64,000 nucleotides of DNA from assembly GCF_018130065.1 (NCBI RefSeq), contig NZ_JAFCME010000019.1, positions 58,015 to 122,014 of the forward strand, given 5' to 3'. Each line of letters starts with the position of its first letter. Position 1 is the stretch's first letter. The stretch is from Bradyrhizobium sp. AUGA SZCCT0158. Lineage in GTDB: Bacteria; Pseudomonadota; Alphaproteobacteria; Rhizobiales; Xanthobacteraceae. Position numbers and translations under genes: made by a program. The notes under the pieces are model-generated. The model did not search any database. It was not told where the DNA came from and saw only the letters and a list, made by a program, of their open reading frames with translations. This document shows positions 44,686 through 52,944 of this stretch, one piece after another.

Positions 44686-45765
44686 TCACGCAGCCAGGCG
44701 GCCCCGATTGTTCTCGGCGAGGATGGGGCGAATCATCCGGCCGAAACGCTCGGCCTCCTCGTCGTGCAAATAGCCGGACAGGCAGAACGAATGGCAACCA
44801 GCATCGATGAATCGCTGCAGCGTATCCGCGCATTGCGCGGGATTGCCGACGACGGCGATGCCGGCACCCGGGCGAACCTTGGTGATGCCGGTCCATAGAT
44901 GCGGCAGCAGCAGGTCGCCATGTTCGCGGGCAAGCTGCTGCACGCGCAGGTTCGCCTCTGATTTATTGTAGAGCGTCTTCATCTCCTGCTTCTGCCGTTC
45001 GGTGGCATGACGCACCAGCTGATCCGCGGCCTCCCAGGCGTCCGCTTCGTTTTCACGGCAGATCACCTGCAGCCGCATGCCGAAGCCGATGTCGTTCTCG
45101 CGGTCATGGGCGCGGGCCATCTGCCTGATCTCGGCGATATTGCCGGCGATCCGCTCCGGCAGATCGCCCCAGAACAGATGCACATCGGAATGTTTCGCCG
45201 ACAATTCCCAGGCCTGGCGCGAGCCGCCGCCGAGGTAGAATTTTGGAAACGGCTGCTGCAGCGGACGCGGCCTGATATGCGCGCCCGACAGTTTGTGGAA
45301 CTTGCCTTCGAACGTCACCGGGCCGCGCGTGGTCCATAGCGCCTTGAGGATCGAGACCTCTTCCTCCATCAGCGCGTAGCGCTCCTCCTTGGCGTAACGC
45401 ACGCCCTCGCCTTCGACCTCGCTCTCGTTCTGGCCCGCAATCAAATTGATGCAGATGCGCCCGCCTGACATCTGGTCGAAGGTCGAGATCATCTTGGCCA
45501 GCAGCACCGGATTGATGTAGCCGGGCCTTGCTGCAATCAGCGGCCTGATCGTCGACGAGCGTGCCGCCATGAACGCGCCCGTGATCCACGCCTCCCAGCA
45601 CACCGAGCCCACCGGGATCAGCAGATATTCGAACCCGGCCGCTTCCGCCGCCTGCACCACGCGATCACAGAGTTCGGGGGAACCTGTGACCTGCGCCTCC
45701 ATCAGCCCATAGGCCGTGGTGTCGCCATGCGTGGGCAGATACCAGCCGAATTCGAGGGGACGCAT
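44686..45765 (-). CDS. LLM flavin-dependent monooxygenase, alkanesulfonate (SsuD-like) type
   Basis: A 359-aa luciferase-like monooxygenase from the ATG at 45765, with GGGAGAAG upstream. Motifs: LEFGWYLPTHGDT, LLIPVGSVCWEAWITGAFM, SGGRICINLIAGQNESE, KFYLGGGSRQAWELSAKHSDVH and the C-terminal VGNPAQCADTLQRFIDAG. These match the SsuD/MsuD/dimethylsulfone monooxygenase branch that releases sulfite from organosulfonates with FMNH2. No flavin reductase or ssu transporter is adjacent. The last 178 bases are duplicated downstream. Confidence 0.88.
   Translation of the reverse strand: MRPLEFGWYLPTHGDTTAYGLMEAQVTGSPELCDRVVQAAEAAGFEYLLIPVGSVCWEAWITGAFMAARSSTIRPLIAARPGYINPVLLAKMISTFDQMSGGRICINLIAGQNESEVEGEGVRYAKEERYALMEEEVSILKALWTTRGPVTFEGKFHKLSGAHIRPRPLQQPFPKFYLGGGSRQAWELSAKHSDVHLFWGDLPERIAGNIAEIRQMARAHDRENDIGFGMRLQVICRENEADAWEAADQLVRHATERQKQEMKTLYNKSEANLRVQQLAREHGDLLLPHLWTGITKVRPGAGIAVVGNPAQCADTLQRFIDAGCHSFCLSGYLHDEEAERFGRMIRPILAENNRGRLAA
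44688..44865. repeat. 178-bp direct repeat, right copy (within the LLM gene)
   Basis: The intact 3' end of the SsuD-like gene; partner of 43871-44048. Confidence 0.93.
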
Positions 45766-45820
45766 CGACGCTTCTCCCTGCAAACGCCGGTCTATCCGGC
45801 TCGTGTTGCGCAACAGTCTA

Positions 45821-45870
45821 GAGCATGATCCGGAAAAGTGGGCACCGGTTTTTCCGAAAAGATCATGCTC
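45821..45870. repeat. Palindromic 'gagcatgatc' intergenic element
   Basis: A 50-bp element beginning GAGCATGATCCGGAAAAG and ending CTTTTCGG-like ... GATCATGCTC. Its arms GAGCATGATC/GATCATGCTC and CGGAAAA/TTTTCCG are complementary. This palindrome is dispersed through many alphaproteobacterial genomes. Confidence 0.9.
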
Positions 45871-45988
45871 AAACAAAAAGATAGCTCCCAAGCGCATGCC
45901 GCAATCGGGTTCCGGACGACGTATCGTGACTTGAATCAATTCAGCTGATGGCTTTTTTGATACCCATGACATCAACGGCACGCTAAAG

Positions 45989-46402
45989 ATGGCACCCATG
46001 TCACCGGTCTCACTCCTTCTGAATATTGTCTGGATCGTGCTTGGCGGCGCGTGGATGGCATTCGGCTGGCTGGTGGCCGCCGTGATCATGGCCATCACCA
46101 TCATCGGCCTGCCCTGGGCACGGGCGGCGTTCAATATCGCGGCCTACACGCTGTTTCCGTTCGGGTTCAGGGCGGTGTCGCGCGACCTCTATACCGGGGA
46201 GGAGGATATCGGCACCGGACCGCTCGGCGTCGTCGGCAACATCATCTGGCTGGTGCTGGCGGGATGGTGGCTGGCGCTCGCGCATGTCGTCACGGCGGTC
46301 GTGCTGGCCGTGACCATCATCGGCATTCCCTTCGCCTGGGCACACCTCAAACTGGCCGGCATCGCCCTATGGCCGATCGGCAAGATCATCGTTCCGGCGT
46401 AA
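45989..46402 (+). CDS. YccF domain-containing membrane protein
   Basis: A 137-aa inner-membrane protein with two internally repeated YccF halves: LLLNIVWIVLGGAWMAFGWL with ITIIGLPWARAAFNIA, and VVGNIIWLVLAGWWLALAHV with VTIIGIPFAWAHLKLAGI. The function of the family is not established. An alternative ATG lies three codons in (45998). It converges with the universal stress protein gene. Confidence 0.88.
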   Translation: MAPMSPVSLLLNIVWIVLGGAWMAFGWLVAAVIMAITIIGLPWARAAFNIAAYTLFPFGFRAVSRDLYTGEEDIGTGPLGVVGNIIWLVLAGWWLALAHVVTAVVLAVTIIGIPFAWAHLKLAGIALWPIGKIIVPA

Positions 46403-46441
46403 CGATCTCTCCGATCGATCCGGCGCGGTGCAAGCCTAATC

Positions 46442-46915
46442 TTAAGCCGCGGTCTCGGCCGGCGGCTTCAGCCGCTCGAATTCATCGTCGCTGATCTCGG
46501 TCTGGGCGACCAGCACGCTGCAGCGCAGCCGCTTGACCAGATAGCTGCCGACGGAACCGAACCAGCGCGCCAGCGGCCCTTGCGGACGATGCCCGACGAC
46601 CACGAGATGCGCGCCGATTTCCTCGGCCACTTCCGCGATCTTTTGCCCGGCATCCCCCACCTCCAGCCGCGAGGTCGGCGTAAAGCCCACCGCCTTCAGC
46701 CGCTCGGTGCCTTCGGCCAGGATCGCCTTGTAGTCTTCGGTTTGCAGCTCGATCGGAATGGTAAGCCCGGCCTCCGGCGTCATGATCGAGGAAACCTCGA
46801 CAACCGCCAGCAGGAAGACCTCGGCACGGCACATTTGCGCGAGCTTGGCGCCCTCCCGCAGGGCGCGCCGGCCCTCAACGGACCCGTCATAGGCCAGCAG
46901 AACCTTCTTATACAT
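46442..46915 (-). CDS. Universal stress protein (UspA family)
   Basis: A 157-aa cytoplasmic protein with the UspA fold: KKVLLAYDGSVEGRRAL at the N-terminus and the ATP-binding signature GHRPQGPLARWFGSVGSYLV (G-2x-G-9x-G(S/T) type), so it belongs to the ATP-binding MJ0577-like class. The start has GGGGAC. The upstream region shows no obvious FixK/FNR box. Confidence 0.92.
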   Translation of the reverse strand: MYKKVLLAYDGSVEGRRALREGAKLAQMCRAEVFLLAVVEVSSIMTPEAGLTIPIELQTEDYKAILAEGTERLKAVGFTPTSRLEVGDAGQKIAEVAEEIGAHLVVVGHRPQGPLARWFGSVGSYLVKRLRCSVLVAQTEISDDEFERLKPPAETAA

Positions 46916-47061
46916 CGGACGTCCCCATCGATGGTCGAGAAGATCAACAGACCAAGACTAGCACCAATCCGGCGGAACGGATCAGGATTTTTGACGGGCG
47001 ATGAGGCTCCGCCCCCTGCCACCTTAGTCTCAGCCGGTCTCCGCAAGGCGCCGACTCCCGT

Positions 47062-47101
47062 GCACCCGCAGCTCGGCTGGATAGAGGCTTGTCATCCGAA
47101 G
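47062..47101 (+). pseudogene. Degenerate 5' half of tRNA-Arg
   Basis: The 40 bases match the first 40 of the intact tRNA-Arg(CCG) at 51009 at about 34 positions, including the acceptor strand GCACCCG, the D-arm GGCTGGATAGAG and the anticodon-loop TCCGAA. No TpsiC arm or 3' acceptor follows, so it is not functional. The rest of the 336-base gap 46916-47251 has no gene that I can support. Confidence 0.7.
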
Positions 47102-47251
47102 CTGGATCGGCGAGCCGGATACTCCCTCAGGAAACGGCGCCTGTTGCGGGGCGGCACATCATTTCGGATCAGAAGAACACCCGGGGCAGTTTTGGCGGGA
47201 CCCGCCGGCGGCCGGCTGGACAATCGGAAATTGGTAGCCTCTCCGGGGCAA

Positions 47252-48019
47252 TCAATGTCCGACTACACCTTTCAATCCGGCATAGATTGATCCAATTGCA
47301 GTAGCAGCCGCACCGGCGAGAGGCCCGACGGTCCGCAATAAATCCTGCATGAGACGCGCTCTTCGACGAAGCTGCTCCTCCCCAACATGAGGCCCGAGAA
47401 GGCGAGCAAGCCTGAATGCGGCTGGGTTTGGACGGCCACCACGCGACAACGTGTTTGGCAGCACCTGGAACACCAAAACACTCAAGATGTTTCCGGTGAC
47501 GAATGCCAGGCAGATGCTGGCCATATATTCCGCAACTTCACGCCACTCCACTTGCGAAGCTGGAAGAATGGGTACGCCGTCGTTGACACCCGTTATGACA
47601 AGCATAAGGACGACGCTGACCGCCGCAGCGAGTATTCCTAACGGGAATGCTCCACGTAGTCCCAGCCGACTTATCGTATAGGCGAGAAAACCAAAAGGAA
47701 CAGGAATGATGACGGACGCCAGGCGCAAATAGATTGGTTGGATGTTGAATACGATCGTTACAAGGACATGAGAGACAACCAGCAAGAAGACCGGGGCAAG
47801 GATATATAGAACTGAATAGGTAACAAAGCAGCGAACAGGATGCTTGATTCGGTCGAGCTTGGCGCCCGTTCGATCAAGCTCTTGCTGCAACTTGTCAAAC
47901 TCGAAGACGAGTTCCTGAATTTCCAGGAGTACCGGGCGAACGATTCGAAGATCTCGCGAGCAATGCCTGCAGGCGATCGCTTCGTGTTTGACGGTTTCGG
48001 CGCAGAAGGGACATTCCAT
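47252..48019 (-). CDS. Zinc-ribbon membrane protein of unknown function
   Basis: A 255-aa protein: N-terminal zinc ribbon (MECPFCAETVKHEAIACRHC, two CxxC knuckles), a short coiled-coil helix (LEIQELVFEFDKLQQELDR) and four or five membrane helices from about residue 66 to 200 (VTYSVLYILAPVFLLVVSHV and others), ending in a basic helical tail. Its ATG overlaps the stop of the next upstream gene by one base (TGATG), coupling translation to the small zinc-ribbon protein. Function unknown; GC content is lower than in the core genes. Confidence 0.75.
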   Translation of the reverse strand: MECPFCAETVKHEAIACRHCSRDLRIVRPVLLEIQELVFEFDKLQQELDRTGAKLDRIKHPVRCFVTYSVLYILAPVFLLVVSHVLVTIVFNIQPIYLRLASVIIPVPFGFLAYTISRLGLRGAFPLGILAAAVSVVLMLVITGVNDGVPILPASQVEWREVAEYMASICLAFVTGNILSVLVFQVLPNTLSRGGRPNPAAFRLARLLGPHVGEEQLRRRARLMQDLLRTVGPLAGAAATAIGSIYAGLKGVVGH

Positions 48020-48228
48020 CAGCTTCGGCTACGCTTCTTGGCACGCACAAGGGAGTCAATTTCTTCCCTCATCCTGAAAAGCTCGTCGCGCGCGCCATCT
48101 ATTTTTCGTACGAGGTCATCTCGTTCCGCGATCAGCGACGCCGGCACGCCGACGTCACGAGAGCAGGAGCTGCAAACAAGAACGGCAGGCTCAATTTCGG
48201 ACGCGCAATATGGACAATTCATTTTCAT
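48019..48228 (-). CDS. Small zinc-ribbon coiled-coil protein
   Basis: A 69-aa protein with a zinc ribbon (CPYCASEIEPAVLVCSSC) followed by a heptad-like helix (LIAERDDLVRKIDGARDELF). It resembles the N-terminal 50 residues of the membrane protein encoded directly downstream, suggesting that the two form a complex through their coiled coils. The stop and next start share one base. Confidence 0.7.
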   Translation of the reverse strand: MKMNCPYCASEIEPAVLVCSSCSRDVGVPASLIAERDDLVRKIDGARDELFRMREEIDSLVRAKKRSRS

Positions 48229-48285
48229 CCAATTCGAATGTTGAATTCAAATGTAGCCACGAAGCCGATACGTTCCCTGCGCCCG

Positions 48286-48756
48286 TCAGGGCATGACCTT
48301 GAGCTTGATGATTTTGGAGAACGCACGGCCCTCCGAGTCTTTGATCCCAAACTGTATAAAGTGCTCGCCCGGCGGCAGCTGTGCGTCAGGAATGTCTATG
48401 CCCGATTGTTGAGCGAAGGGCCTAATTCGAGGGGTCAGGTCAACTGTTGGATTCTTGATATACGTTGCCCGAAATGCATCCAGGTCAATGGCCGAACCGC
48501 CGAACGCTCTAAATTTCAACTTTAGATGCATGGGTGCGCGAAGCGCAGCCTTGTCTTCCATATCAAGCTCGATCTTCGGTCCGCGCGTAATGCCGCGGTC
48601 AGACGGAGGGGGCATTTCTTTCGGAGGGGGCAACTTCGCTTCTTCCTCCGTGACAATTACGGTCTTGGCGAAACTTGGCTGCCCCGTCATCGCCACAAGG
48701 CAACTTGCCATTGCGGCAGCGGCAAGCACAGCTCGCAGGGTCATCTGACCAGGCAT
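48286..48756 (-). CDS. Exported protein of unknown function
   Basis: A 156-aa protein from the ATG at 48756 (an in-frame ATG at 48744 is possible). Signal peptide LRAVLAAAAMASCLVAMTG, then a Pro-rich linker (LPPPKEMPPPSDRG) and a beta-rich C-terminal domain (MHLKLKFRAFGGSAIDLDAF, PPGEHFIQFGIKDSEGRAFS) that looks like an Ig-like periplasmic domain. It is divergent from the TPR-caspase gene. No family recognised. Confidence 0.65.
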   Translation of the reverse strand: MPGQMTLRAVLAAAAMASCLVAMTGQPSFAKTVIVTEEEAKLPPPKEMPPPSDRGITRGPKIELDMEDKAALRAPMHLKLKFRAFGGSAIDLDAFRATYIKNPTVDLTPRIRPFAQQSGIDIPDAQLPPGEHFIQFGIKDSEGRAFSKIIKLKVMP

Positions 48757-48923
48757 TTCCAAACCTTTCTCCGGTCGCTGATCTTCTAGCGTCGAAGGAG
48801 CCGGTTCCCGAACGGCCCCCACGGGTATCATAACACTACCGCGGTAAGGATTGTCGCGCGCGCCTTTGAGGAGAAGCTGATAGCATTGGTCTTATATTTG
48901 CGGTTGTAAGAGGTGGGCACACC

Positions 48924-50792
48924 ATGTCGGCCAGCAATAATCGTTTGATAGAAGTTTTTTCTCGCGCAATCGCTTTTTCAATTCTTGCATTGGTAACAAT
49001 GTTTGCCAATCCCGCTCTTTCACAATCGGGGAATCCAGCGCTCCAAAGGTGCCGAGAAACGGTTGGGAGACCAATCGTAATGCCGTGCATGAGAGCGGGT
49101 GGAAACCTTGAATCATGCCGAGCTCTCGCAACCCCAAAGGTCAGAGCATGCGTTCAAGCCGCTATGGGCAATGCGGCAGGACGACCACACGGCTCTCCTC
49201 CAGGACAAAAGCGCTCAGCAGCAGGGCCGGCTGTCGGTCGGGCGAGAGCGCTCATCGAACAAGGAAAGTTTGCGGCGGCAATCACCGAGCTTGATCAGGC
49301 GGTCAAACAGGATCCCCAGTTTGCATTTGCGTTCGCCTGGCGCGGCACGGCCAAGAGCCGAATGGGACAGTTCAGCGAAGCCATGCCAGATCTGAACGAG
49401 GCGTTGCGGCTCGATCCTCGAAACGTGCTCGCGCTCGTCCAGCGCGGATACGCCTTTTTCTTGTTGAGGGATAATGGAAAGGCGCTGGCCGACCTGAACG
49501 CTGCCGGAGAAATTGATGCCGGCGCGCCTGGGCCTTACGCTTTTCGAGGCTTGGTCTACTCGGATATGGGAGAGCAGGAGAGAGCTCTTACAGAACTCAA
49601 CAAAGCTTTGAAACTGAATCCGGACTTTGCAGTGGCCCACGGGGGAATCGGCGGCGTCTACAACAAGCAACAGGAATACGAGAAAGCCTTGTTGGCATTC
49701 AACAAGGCCCTCGCGCTCGCTCCGCGACACGTGCCGAGCCTTAGCGGAAGAGGCTTCAGCCATTTCAGCCTTGGCGAATATGATCGAGCAATTGCTGACT
49801 TGAATGAATCGATCAAACTCATTTCCAAGTTCTCGAGGCCCTACGTAAATCGCGGTCGATCCTATCTTGCCGTTGGCAATCTGCCGGCGGCGATAGCGGA
49901 CTTTGATGAAGCGCTCAAATTAGAACCAAAAAACATGACGGCTTTGCTTCAACGCGCTTCCGCGTTCGAACGCTCGCGAGAGCTGGAGAAGGCGCGTACT
50001 GATCTTCAGGCTGCACTCAGCATCGCCCCATCGCATCCTGTAGCTGTGGCAGGCCTCGAGCGGATCGATACGAAGCTCGGTGCGACGCGTCCATCCAATG
50101 AGCGGGCGGGTGGCCGCATCGCTTTGGTAATCGGCAATTCCAAATACGAAAGTTTCGATTCGCTCGCGAATCCGAAACGGGACGCGGAACTCGTGGCGGA
50201 TGCGCTTGGAAAATCAGGCTTCCAGAGCGTGAAGTTGTTGACCGACGCAAGCCGGGAGACGCTTTCGGCCGCGCTGCAGGCTTTTTCCAATGACAGCAAG
50301 AATGCCAACTGGGCCGTCATTTATTTTGCAGGACATGGGATTGAGCTCGATGGCAGCAATTATCTTGTTCCCGTTGATGCAAAGTTTGAAACGGACGCCG
50401 ACATTCCAAAGGAAAGCGTGGCCCTCGATCAAATCCTCAACGCCGTCAGCTCGGCTGATAAAATGCGCCTTGTGGTCCTGGATGCATGCCGGGAAAATCC
50501 GTTTGCTGAAAAGAAGTCACTTTCCGTGGGGAGGGGTTTAGCGAGGATCGAGCCCGAAAGCGGAACACTCGTCGCATTCGCGACCAAGCACGGTCATCTC
50601 GCGACAGATGGCGCAGGGGAAAACAGCCCGTTTACGACTTCTCTCATTCGACGAATGGATGCTCCCGGACTGGAGATCGCCCAATTGTTTCGTATGGTCC
50701 ATGATGACGTTTACACAAGCACGGGAAAGAAGCAGGAACCTTTTACGTATGGGCAATTGTCGGCGCAGGGCTTCTATTTCAAGGCGAGATAG
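48924..50792 (+). CDS. Exported TPR-caspase (peptidase C14) protein
   Basis: A 622-aa protein with a signal peptide (SILALVTMFANPALSQSG), about seven tetratricopeptide repeats (about residues 105-390; for example AFAWRGTAKSRMGQFSEAMP) and a caspase-like domain (about 395-615). The catalytic dyad is intact: His in YFAGHGIELDG and Cys in LDACRENPF. Alphaproteobacterial orthocaspases of this layout are exported; their substrates are unknown. GC content is lower than in the flanking core genes. The ATG follows AGAGGTGGG. Confidence 0.88.
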   Translation: MSASNNRLIEVFSRAIAFSILALVTMFANPALSQSGNPALQRCRETVGRPIVMPCMRAGGNLESCRALATPKVRACVQAAMGNAAGRPHGSPPGQKRSAAGPAVGRARALIEQGKFAAAITELDQAVKQDPQFAFAFAWRGTAKSRMGQFSEAMPDLNEALRLDPRNVLALVQRGYAFFLLRDNGKALADLNAAGEIDAGAPGPYAFRGLVYSDMGEQERALTELNKALKLNPDFAVAHGGIGGVYNKQQEYEKALLAFNKALALAPRHVPSLSGRGFSHFSLGEYDRAIADLNESIKLISKFSRPYVNRGRSYLAVGNLPAAIADFDEALKLEPKNMTALLQRASAFERSRELEKARTDLQAALSIAPSHPVAVAGLERIDTKLGATRPSNERAGGRIALVIGNSKYESFDSLANPKRDAELVADALGKSGFQSVKLLTDASRETLSAALQAFSNDSKNANWAVIYFAGHGIELDGSNYLVPVDAKFETDADIPKESVALDQILNAVSSADKMRLVVLDACRENPFAEKKSLSVGRGLARIEPESGTLVAFATKHGHLATDGAGENSPFTTSLIRRMDAPGLEIAQLFRMVHDDVYTSTGKKQEPFTYGQLSAQGFYFKAR

Positions 50793-51008
50793 ATCCAAAT
50801 CGCGCTGCAACGCACCGGCCATCCGCGCCCAATGAGCCACTGGAATATCCAAGAACCGGATAATCAACCCGCCATGGTACCGGTCGGTTTGGCGCGCGCT
50901 CGCGGTCCCGGCACCATTCGATGAACGGTTGCCTTAGGGGCTTGCTTCCCGAAATAGCCCCAAAGGCCGTTGCCGTCACCAGACCAATCGGCTAAATGAA
51001 GCCCCACT

Positions 51009-51085
51009 GCACCCGTAGCTCAGCTGGATAGAGCGTTGCCCTCCGAAGGCAAAGGTCACACGTTCGAATCGTGTCGGGTGCGCCA
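51009..51085 (+). tRNA. tRNA-Arg (anticodon CCG)
   Basis: A complete cloverleaf: acceptor GCACCCG pairs with CGGGTGC, D-arm GCTC-AGCTGGATA-GAGC, anticodon stem TTGCC/GGCAA with loop CTCCGAA (anticodon CCG), TpsiC arm CACACGTTCGAATCGTGTC-like with GTTCGAATC, discriminator G and encoded CCA. It reads codon CGG. Confidence 0.96.
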
Positions 51086-51147
51086 ATAAAGTGCACCCCA
51101 ACATCCTGTCCCCCGGGGTCACGCAGCGGAGTAATGAGTGACCCGGA

Positions 51148-51522
51148 ATGGCTGAAGCTGATCTAGACGCCGTAATCCGGCAACTCGCCAAAGCACAGAA
51201 CAAGAGCCTGATGGCCGCCGCCAAAAAGCGGCAGGGCCTGTTTATGGCCAAGGCCGCCTCGGCCAAGGACAAGGAAGCCAAGGCGCGGTTCAAGCTGCTC
51301 GCCCAAAGCGCTATGCTGCATGGCACGGCGGCGGCGAAACGGCTGCAGAACTCCGCCGACAATGCCGCCGACAGCTACGCGCGGGCGGTTAAATACGCGG
51401 CGGAAGAAATCGCGGCGATGAAGCTCGCCAAGAAAACTGAGAAGCAGGCCGAGAAGAAGGTCGAGAGGCAGCCTGCGAAGGCCGCGAAGAAGACCAAGAA
51501 GGCCGCCAAGAAAAAGGCCTGA
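51148..51522 (+). CDS. Lysine/alanine-rich small protein
   Basis: A 124-aa protein that is almost entirely helical. The N-terminal 90 residues are amphipathic (VIRQLAKAQNKSLMAAAKK). The last 30 residues are a histone H1-like Lys/Ala tail (AKAAKKTKKAAKKKA) that could bind nucleic acid. It lies 62 bases downstream of tRNA-Arg. The ribosome site (CCGGA) is weak. Function unknown. Confidence 0.7.
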   Translation: MAEADLDAVIRQLAKAQNKSLMAAAKKRQGLFMAKAASAKDKEAKARFKLLAQSAMLHGTAAAKRLQNSADNAADSYARAVKYAAEEIAAMKLAKKTEKQAEKKVERQPAKAAKKTKKAAKKKA

Positions 51523-51528
51523 GCGCGG

Positions 51529-52161
51529 CTAGCCGCGCAGCATTTCCTTCAGCTTCAGCACCGCGCTGTCGGGCGTTGTGACGACCGGCCGGCCCGAGGC
51601 TTTCGCGACCATCTCGGCGGCGGGCGCCATGCTGTATTGCGCCAGCGCGATCAGGTCGCAATCACGCAGGTCCCTGGACGCCTCCACCACCAGACGATCA
51701 TGCGTGGCGCGATCGCCGCGGTCGAGGGCGGCCATGGCACCATCAGCCAGTTTCGGCACCAGCTCGATCGAAGCCGGAAATTCCCGCGGCATCGACACCA
51801 GCGTCGGCGGGAACGAGGACAGCAGGCCGATTTTGCGGCCCCTGGTGACAGCCTGCTCGATCATCGCCTCGTTCGGCTTGAGCACCGGCATCGGCGCATG
51901 CGCGCGTGCCACCGCTTCGATGCACGGACCGAAGGCGGAACAGGTAAACAGGATCGCATCCGAACCGGTGCCCGCCGCGTAGCGCCCAAGTTGCAGGAAG
52001 CGCCCGGTCATGGCCTCGGTGAGCCCGCCATCGCGCGCCAGATCGGCCGACAGGCTGTCGTCCAGCAAATTCATCAGCCGCGCGTCGGGCCAAAGTTTTG
52101 CAAACGAGGCCTCGATCGGCACGATCGAGTGTTTCAGGGCGTGGATGAGGGTAATGCGCAT
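51529..52161 (-). CDS. Aspartate/glutamate racemase family protein
   Basis: A 210-aa protein of the Asp/Glu/hydantoin racemase superfamily from the ATG at 52161. Two catalytic-type positions are visible: FTCSAFGPCIEAV (first Cys) and the C-terminal region ALAQYSMAPA, where the second Cys of true racemases is replaced. One-cysteine members include maleate isomerase and decarboxylase relatives, so racemase activity is doubtful. It converges with the Lys-rich gene six bases away. Confidence 0.8.
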   Translation of the reverse strand: MRITLIHALKHSIVPIEASFAKLWPDARLMNLLDDSLSADLARDGGLTEAMTGRFLQLGRYAAGTGSDAILFTCSAFGPCIEAVARAHAPMPVLKPNEAMIEQAVTRGRKIGLLSSFPPTLVSMPREFPASIELVPKLADGAMAALDRGDRATHDRLVVEASRDLRDCDLIALAQYSMAPAAEMVAKASGRPVVTTPDSAVLKLKEMLRG

Positions 52162-52331
52162 GCTGATCAGTGTGGCGGCGGCGCGATCGGTGTCAACCCG
52201 GTGCGCCGCCAATGTCACCGCACCCGCCAGCACCGAGGCGGGAGGCGATTGACGTCGATTCGACCTTGCCGGGAACCCCGGCGATCTGGCGCTGAACAAC
52301 GGACTGACGGCGCCGGCACTTGCCGCCGCGG

Positions 52332-52766
52332 TCACACGCTTGAATCGTGGCGCGGGCGCCGGCGCTGATCGCGTTGTAGCCGGGCGGGATCGCGATCCCT
52401 GCGGATCCGGTTCTTGAAACGGTGACCGACGACGATGAGGGCATCTTGACGACGCCCGGCATCATCGGCTGCGGGCGATGCAGGCAAATCCGTTTCGGCC
52501 GGCTGGTTATCCTGACTCACGGCTTCGAGCGCCGCGAGAAAATCGCGGCCCGCTGTCGTGATCTGCCATCCCTCGTCGTCACGCAGCACATAGCCGGCGC
52601 CAAAGATGTCGATCGCCGGAACGCGTCGGGCCAGGCGTTTGATGCGCGCGTTCCAGTCCGGGCCGCTGGCGGAGAGAATGACGATGTCTCGCTTGAGTGA
52701 AGCAAGCGTGGCCCGGCCGCTGCCGTGACTGGCCAAGACCTTCAGAATAGCAACCTGTATGCTCAC
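52332..52766 (-). CDS. Winged-helix-like protein of unknown function
   Basis: A 144-aa protein from the GTG at 52766, preceded by GAGGCG. Its N-terminal 75 residues look like a winged helix (VAILKVLASHGSGRATLASL, IDIFGAGYVLRDDEGWQIT) followed by an Arg-rich C-terminus with VVGHRFKNRI. Related proteins are common in Bradyrhizobium without assigned function. It follows the radical SAM gene on the same strand by about 180 bases. Confidence 0.65.
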   Translation of the reverse strand: MSIQVAILKVLASHGSGRATLASLKRDIVILSASGPDWNARIKRLARRVPAIDIFGAGYVLRDDEGWQITTAGRDFLAALEAVSQDNQPAETDLPASPAADDAGRRQDALIVVGHRFKNRIRRDRDPARLQRDQRRRPRHDSSV

Positions 52767-52944
52767 GCCAACGCCTCGGACCGCGACGGTTCTTTTTGTT
52801 CTGTGCGATCGGAGGCGACCGTATTTCCTCGTTGAGGCGCTCGTCCAGCAACCGCGACCAGTTATCCGCAGCCTTGAGAAGGGCTTACGCATGCTTTCGC
52901 AAGCCGCCGCCTCTGCAATTCCGCGGGGCGGCATGCGCGGGCGT

